NCBI GenBank assembly: GCA_964398955.1
Contig: CAYNOZ010000032.1
Location: 1-16,151, forward strand
Direction of reading: 5' to 3'
DNA: 16,151 nucleotides
From: CAYNOZ01 sp964398955
GTDB taxonomy: Archaea; Methanobacteriota_B; Thermococci; Thermococcales; CAYNOZ01
The notes under the pieces are model-generated. The model was not told where the DNA came from. It saw nothing but the letters and a program-made list of their open reading frames with translations, and made no database searches. Below, piece after piece: positions 14,403 through 16,151 of the stretch. The first letter of the stretch is position 1; every line of letters starts with the position of its first letter. The position numbers and the translations under genes are program-made.

Positions 14403-14558
14403 TTACTTTGCTCTTATTTTCTGTTTATCAGCTTTCATATTGTTTTGAGATTTGTTTCTGTTTATTTTGGCTTTTCTTTCTTCAAGAAATTTGTTTAGTA
14501 ATTCTTCTCCGGATAGTTTTTTTGTTTTAAAGTATAGATTCTTATCATAGTCTTTCAT
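14403..14558 (-). CDS. 51-aa basic small protein
   Basis: A short ORF, found by hand translation, of 51 residues starting MKDYDKNLYFKTKKLSG and ending KADKQKIRAK. It is highly charged (15 Lys), predicted helical, with no membrane segment or cysteine. Support for being real: AGGTGT stands 4 bases before the ATG, the frame fills the space up to the convergent VIT1 gene, and its sense strand is A+C-rich like the other minus-strand genes in this T+G-rich block. I recognise no family. It could be a small nucleic-acid-binding protein. Upstream, between it and the EamA gene, lies a strong hairpin. Confidence 0.55.
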   Translation of the reverse strand: MKDYDKNLYFKTKKLSGEELLNKFLEERKAKINRNKSQNNMKADKQKIRAK

Positions 14559-14611
14559 TTTTACACCTGGATGTGTTTTTGGTTAAGGGTTTAAATCTCT
14601 TTGAGGGTAGC

Positions 14612-14646
14612 TTCCGAATCTTCCGATAAATTTTCGATTTTCGGAA
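14612..14646. repeat. TTCCGA repeat hairpin
   Basis: TTCCGA occurs twice in direct orientation (14612-14617 and 14621-14626) and once inverted as TCGGAA (14641-14646). The second and third copies form a 6-base-pair hairpin with a 14-base loop. It lies 54-88 bases upstream of the 51-aa ORF start, so it may be an operator or part of a structured leader. Confidence 0.4.
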
Positions 14647-14650
14647 ATAA

Positions 14651-14706
14651 AAAGCTAAAGAATTGAATTGGTATGACTAAAATGGTCAGAGTAATTTTTT
14701 AGCTTT
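14651..14706. repeat. 14-bp stem with nested hairpin
   Basis: AAAGCTAAA-G-AATT (14651-14664) pairs with AATT-T-TTTAGCTTT (14693-14706): 14 consecutive pairs if the central G:T is allowed as a wobble. Inside, TGAC (14674-14677) and GTCA (14685-14688) form a second 4-pair stem with a 7-base loop. It begins 43 bases downstream of the EamA stop (minus strand). A transcription terminator, RNA-stabilising 3' structure, small RNA or protein-binding cruciform are all possible. Confidence 0.55.
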
Positions 14707-14748
14707 AGATATTAAATTTCAGTTATATTAATCGGGTTAAAAGTTTTT

Positions 14749-15669
14749 TTAGTCTTGTTTTAGTTTTCTTTGAACTTTTGATCCTTTTGCAAAGTATATT
14801 CCTGTTAAAACTATTGCGCTTCCTATTATAACTGTGTTTGTTGGGGTTTCATTTAGAATTATCCAGGCCAAAATGCTTGATCCTACAGGCTCCCCTAGTA
14901 CTGATAGAGTTACATATGTAGTTTTTAAGTATTTTAGTGCCCAGTTTAGTGAAGAGTGTCCTAATACTTGAGGTATTAATGCTGTTAAGAATATTAGGAT
15001 CCAAGTGGTTTTTTGATATCCATACATTGGTGTTTTTGTTATGATACTTATTATTAGTAAGGTAATTGCTGCTATGGAGTATACTGGGAAGATATATCCT
15101 ATTAGGGATAGTTTTGATCTTAATTGGCGTCCGATCAAGAAGTATCCAGCTACTGATATTGATCCTGATAATGCTAAGATGTCACCTATTAATCTATGTA
15201 CTCCTTGCCCTAAATCGCTTATTGCTATAATTGTAGAACCAAGAAAAGCTAATATTAGTCCTATTAATATTTTTTTAGTTATTCTTTCTTTTAGAAAGAA
15301 ATGTGATATTATGGCTACGAATAGTGGATTTGTTGTAACTAGAACTACAGATACTGCTACAGATGTTAATTCTAAGGATTTTATCCATGCTAGAAAGTGG
15401 ATTGCTAATAGAATTCCTGATAGTATAGCATACTTCCATTGGTTTTTGCTAAGTGATTTTATTTCTTTTCGATGATATTTAAGTGCGTACGGGCTGATTA
15501 TTAGTGAAGCAAATATTAATCTCCAGGTAGCAATTGCTATTGTATTAGCCTCTGTTTGAGCTAGTTTAATAAATATAGCAGCTGTTGATACGGCAATAAC
15601 TGCAATTAATAAAATAATATGTGGAATTCTAGATTCTTCCGATATTTCTGTCTTCCCTAATGTCTTTAT
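14749..15669 (-). CDS. EamA/DMT-family transporter lacking a standard start codon
   Basis: The frame is open from just after a TGA at 15712-15714 down to the stop at 14749 and encodes a full two-domain EamA (drug/metabolite transporter) protein of about ten membrane helices. Clear landmarks are AVSTAAIFIKLAQTEA in helix 1, LIFASLIISP, the helix 3-4 region LAWIKSLELTSVAVSVVL then TTNPLFVAIISHFFLKERI (end of repeat 1), and LNWALKYLKTTYVTLSVLGE then PVGSSILAWIILNETPT (end of repeat 2). No ATG, GTG or TTG occurs in frame before the TTG at 15138, which would discard repeat 1. The best candidate start is ATA at 15669, with GGGGG 7 bases upstream, giving 306 aa, a normal length. ATT at 15705 is an alternative. 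Substrate unknown. Confidence 0.75.
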   Translation of the reverse strand: MKTLGKTEISEESRIPHIILLIAVIAVSTAAIFIKLAQTEANTIAIATWRLIFASLIISPYALKYHRKEIKSLSKNQWKYAILSGILLAIHFLAWIKSLELTSVAVSVVLVTTNPLFVAIISHFFLKERITKKILIGLILAFLGSTIIAISDLGQGVHRLIGDILALSGSISVAGYFLIGRQLRSKLSLIGYIFPVYSIAAITLLIISIITKTPMYGYQKTTWILIFLTALIPQVLGHSSLNWALKYLKTTYVTLSVLGEPVGSSILAWIILNETPTNTVIIGSAIVLTGIYFAKGSKVQRKLKQD

Positions 15670-15711
15670 TTTAATTCCCCCAGAATTATATAACCTATGT
15701 TCAATATTTGT

Positions 15712-16151
15712 TCATTTACCTGTTTTAAATTCTTTTTTAAAATCTTGTATGTCATCTTTCAAATCTTTTTGTAGTTTTTTTGCGTCTTCAATTATTTTAT
15801 TTTCATTAAATTTCTTAATTTCGTTATTTTCCATAATTATATTCCCATTTATTATAGTTGTTTCAACGTTATCAGAATTAGCCATATTAATTACTGTATT
15901 TATCTTATTATATCTTGGAATTAGGTTGGTTTTAGGATCTAATATTATTATATCTGCCTTATAGTCATCTTCAATTTTTCCGACTGGTTCTCCTATAATG
16001 TTCTCAGAAAATTTTGTTAACATTTTAAATGTTCTATTAGTGTTTAAAGAAGTTTTTTCATGGTATAAGCTATTTGATTGTAACTTAGCAGTAATTCTTC
16101 CTTGCCTAGATTGTTCAAATAGGTCAAGGTTGTTCCATTCACCACCATCAC
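15712..16151 (-). CDS. amidohydrolase (chlorohydrolase/deaminase type), 3' part
   Basis: The visible 146 residues are the C-terminal third of a metal-dependent amidohydrolase of the ATZ/TRZ, MtaD or SsnA type; the 5' part is beyond the right edge. The first visible residues, DGGEWNNLDLFEQSRQGR, match the GxDG...NN.LD.F/E stretch around the last metal-binding aspartate. They are followed by LTKFSENIIGEPVGKIEDDYKAD, where GxVGkIExGyxAD is usual, then IIILDP and a closing beta-sandwich strand TTIINGNIIMENNEI. The tail is a Lys-rich helix. Likely chemistry is hydrolytic deamination or dechlorination of a purine-like or S-adenosyl-derived ring; the substrate cannot be told. The TGA stop is in the same frame as the EamA ORF, which begins directly after it. 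Confidence 0.85.
   Translation of the reverse strand, partial: DGGEWNNLDLFEQSRQGRITAKLQSNSLYHEKTSLNTNRTFKMLTKFSENIIGEPVGKIEDDYKADIIILDPKTNLIPRYNKINTVINMANSDNVETTIINGNIIMENNEIKKFNENKIIEDAKKLQKDLKDDIQDFKKEFKTGK

Noticed and set aside
15041..15475. Plus-strand frame across the EamA gene
   Set aside because: It lies antisense to a clearly recognisable EamA sequence and has no domain of its own.
15712..15714. TGA between amidohydrolase and EamA as a selenocysteine or readthrough codon
   Set aside because: The amidohydrolase ends at a normal family length there, and no recoding structure was identified; an unusual EamA start is simpler.
1..16151. tRNA or rRNA genes
   Set aside because: No T-loop-like GTTCRANNC in a cloverleaf context and no GC-rich rRNA-like stretch were found by eye on either strand.

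Overview
The window is AT-rich and archaeal. Families that are archaeal or mainly archaeal include an XPD-type iron-sulphur helicase, archaemetzincin, DUF2070 and a DUF134 (UPF0251) regulator. A stand-alone alpha subunit of ADP-forming acetyl-CoA synthetase, GGTGA-type ribosome sites, T-run gene ends and TATA-like upstream boxes fit this. The zinc alcohol dehydrogenase and ADP-forming acetyl-CoA synthetase suggest fermentative, acetate-linked metabolism. Acidic proteins hint at a salt-adapted euryarchaeal-type lineage, but the lineage cannot be fixed from this sequence. A run of 100 N (6784-6883) marks an assembly gap, so gene order across it is not proven.

Layout. 1-1804, minus strand: 5' part of a zinc alcohol dehydrogenase, a DUF134 regulator, and a 290-aa protein made of two tandem repeats. 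2113-5375, plus strand: acetyl-CoA synthetase alpha subunit, then the XPD/Rad3-like helicase, which meets a PrsW-like membrane protease (minus) tail to tail with 2 bases between the stops. 6179-6761: a spacer with a hairpin, then a small cupin. After the gap, all minus strand: a zinc finger/coiled-coil protein cut by the gap, a VTT/DedA-type membrane protein, a PD-(D/E)XK (VRR-NUC-like) nuclease in an apparent operon with a ferritin-like protein, and an archaemetzincin. From 10345, plus strand: a PH-like small protein, a 612-base gene-free stretch, a DUF2070 membrane protein, a small zinc-binding protein, and a ferritin-like/VIT1 iron transporter. The right end is minus strand: a 51-aa basic ORF, an EamA transporter with no ATG, GTG or TTG start, and the 3' part of an amidohydrolase.

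Functional threads. Three genes point to iron or metal handling (diiron ferritin-like protein, ferritin-like/VIT1 fusion, cupin). Three encode small zinc-binding modules. Several encode membrane proteins (PrsW, VTT, DUF2070, VIT1, EamA).

The most unusual signal is compositional. The plus strand alternates between blocks rich in T+G and blocks rich in A+C regardless of gene direction, and it switches inside intact genes. In DUF2070, leucine codons change from TTA/TTG at the N-terminus to CTA/CTC at the C-terminus. No defence island, CRISPR array, intact insertion sequence, rRNA or tRNA was seen.
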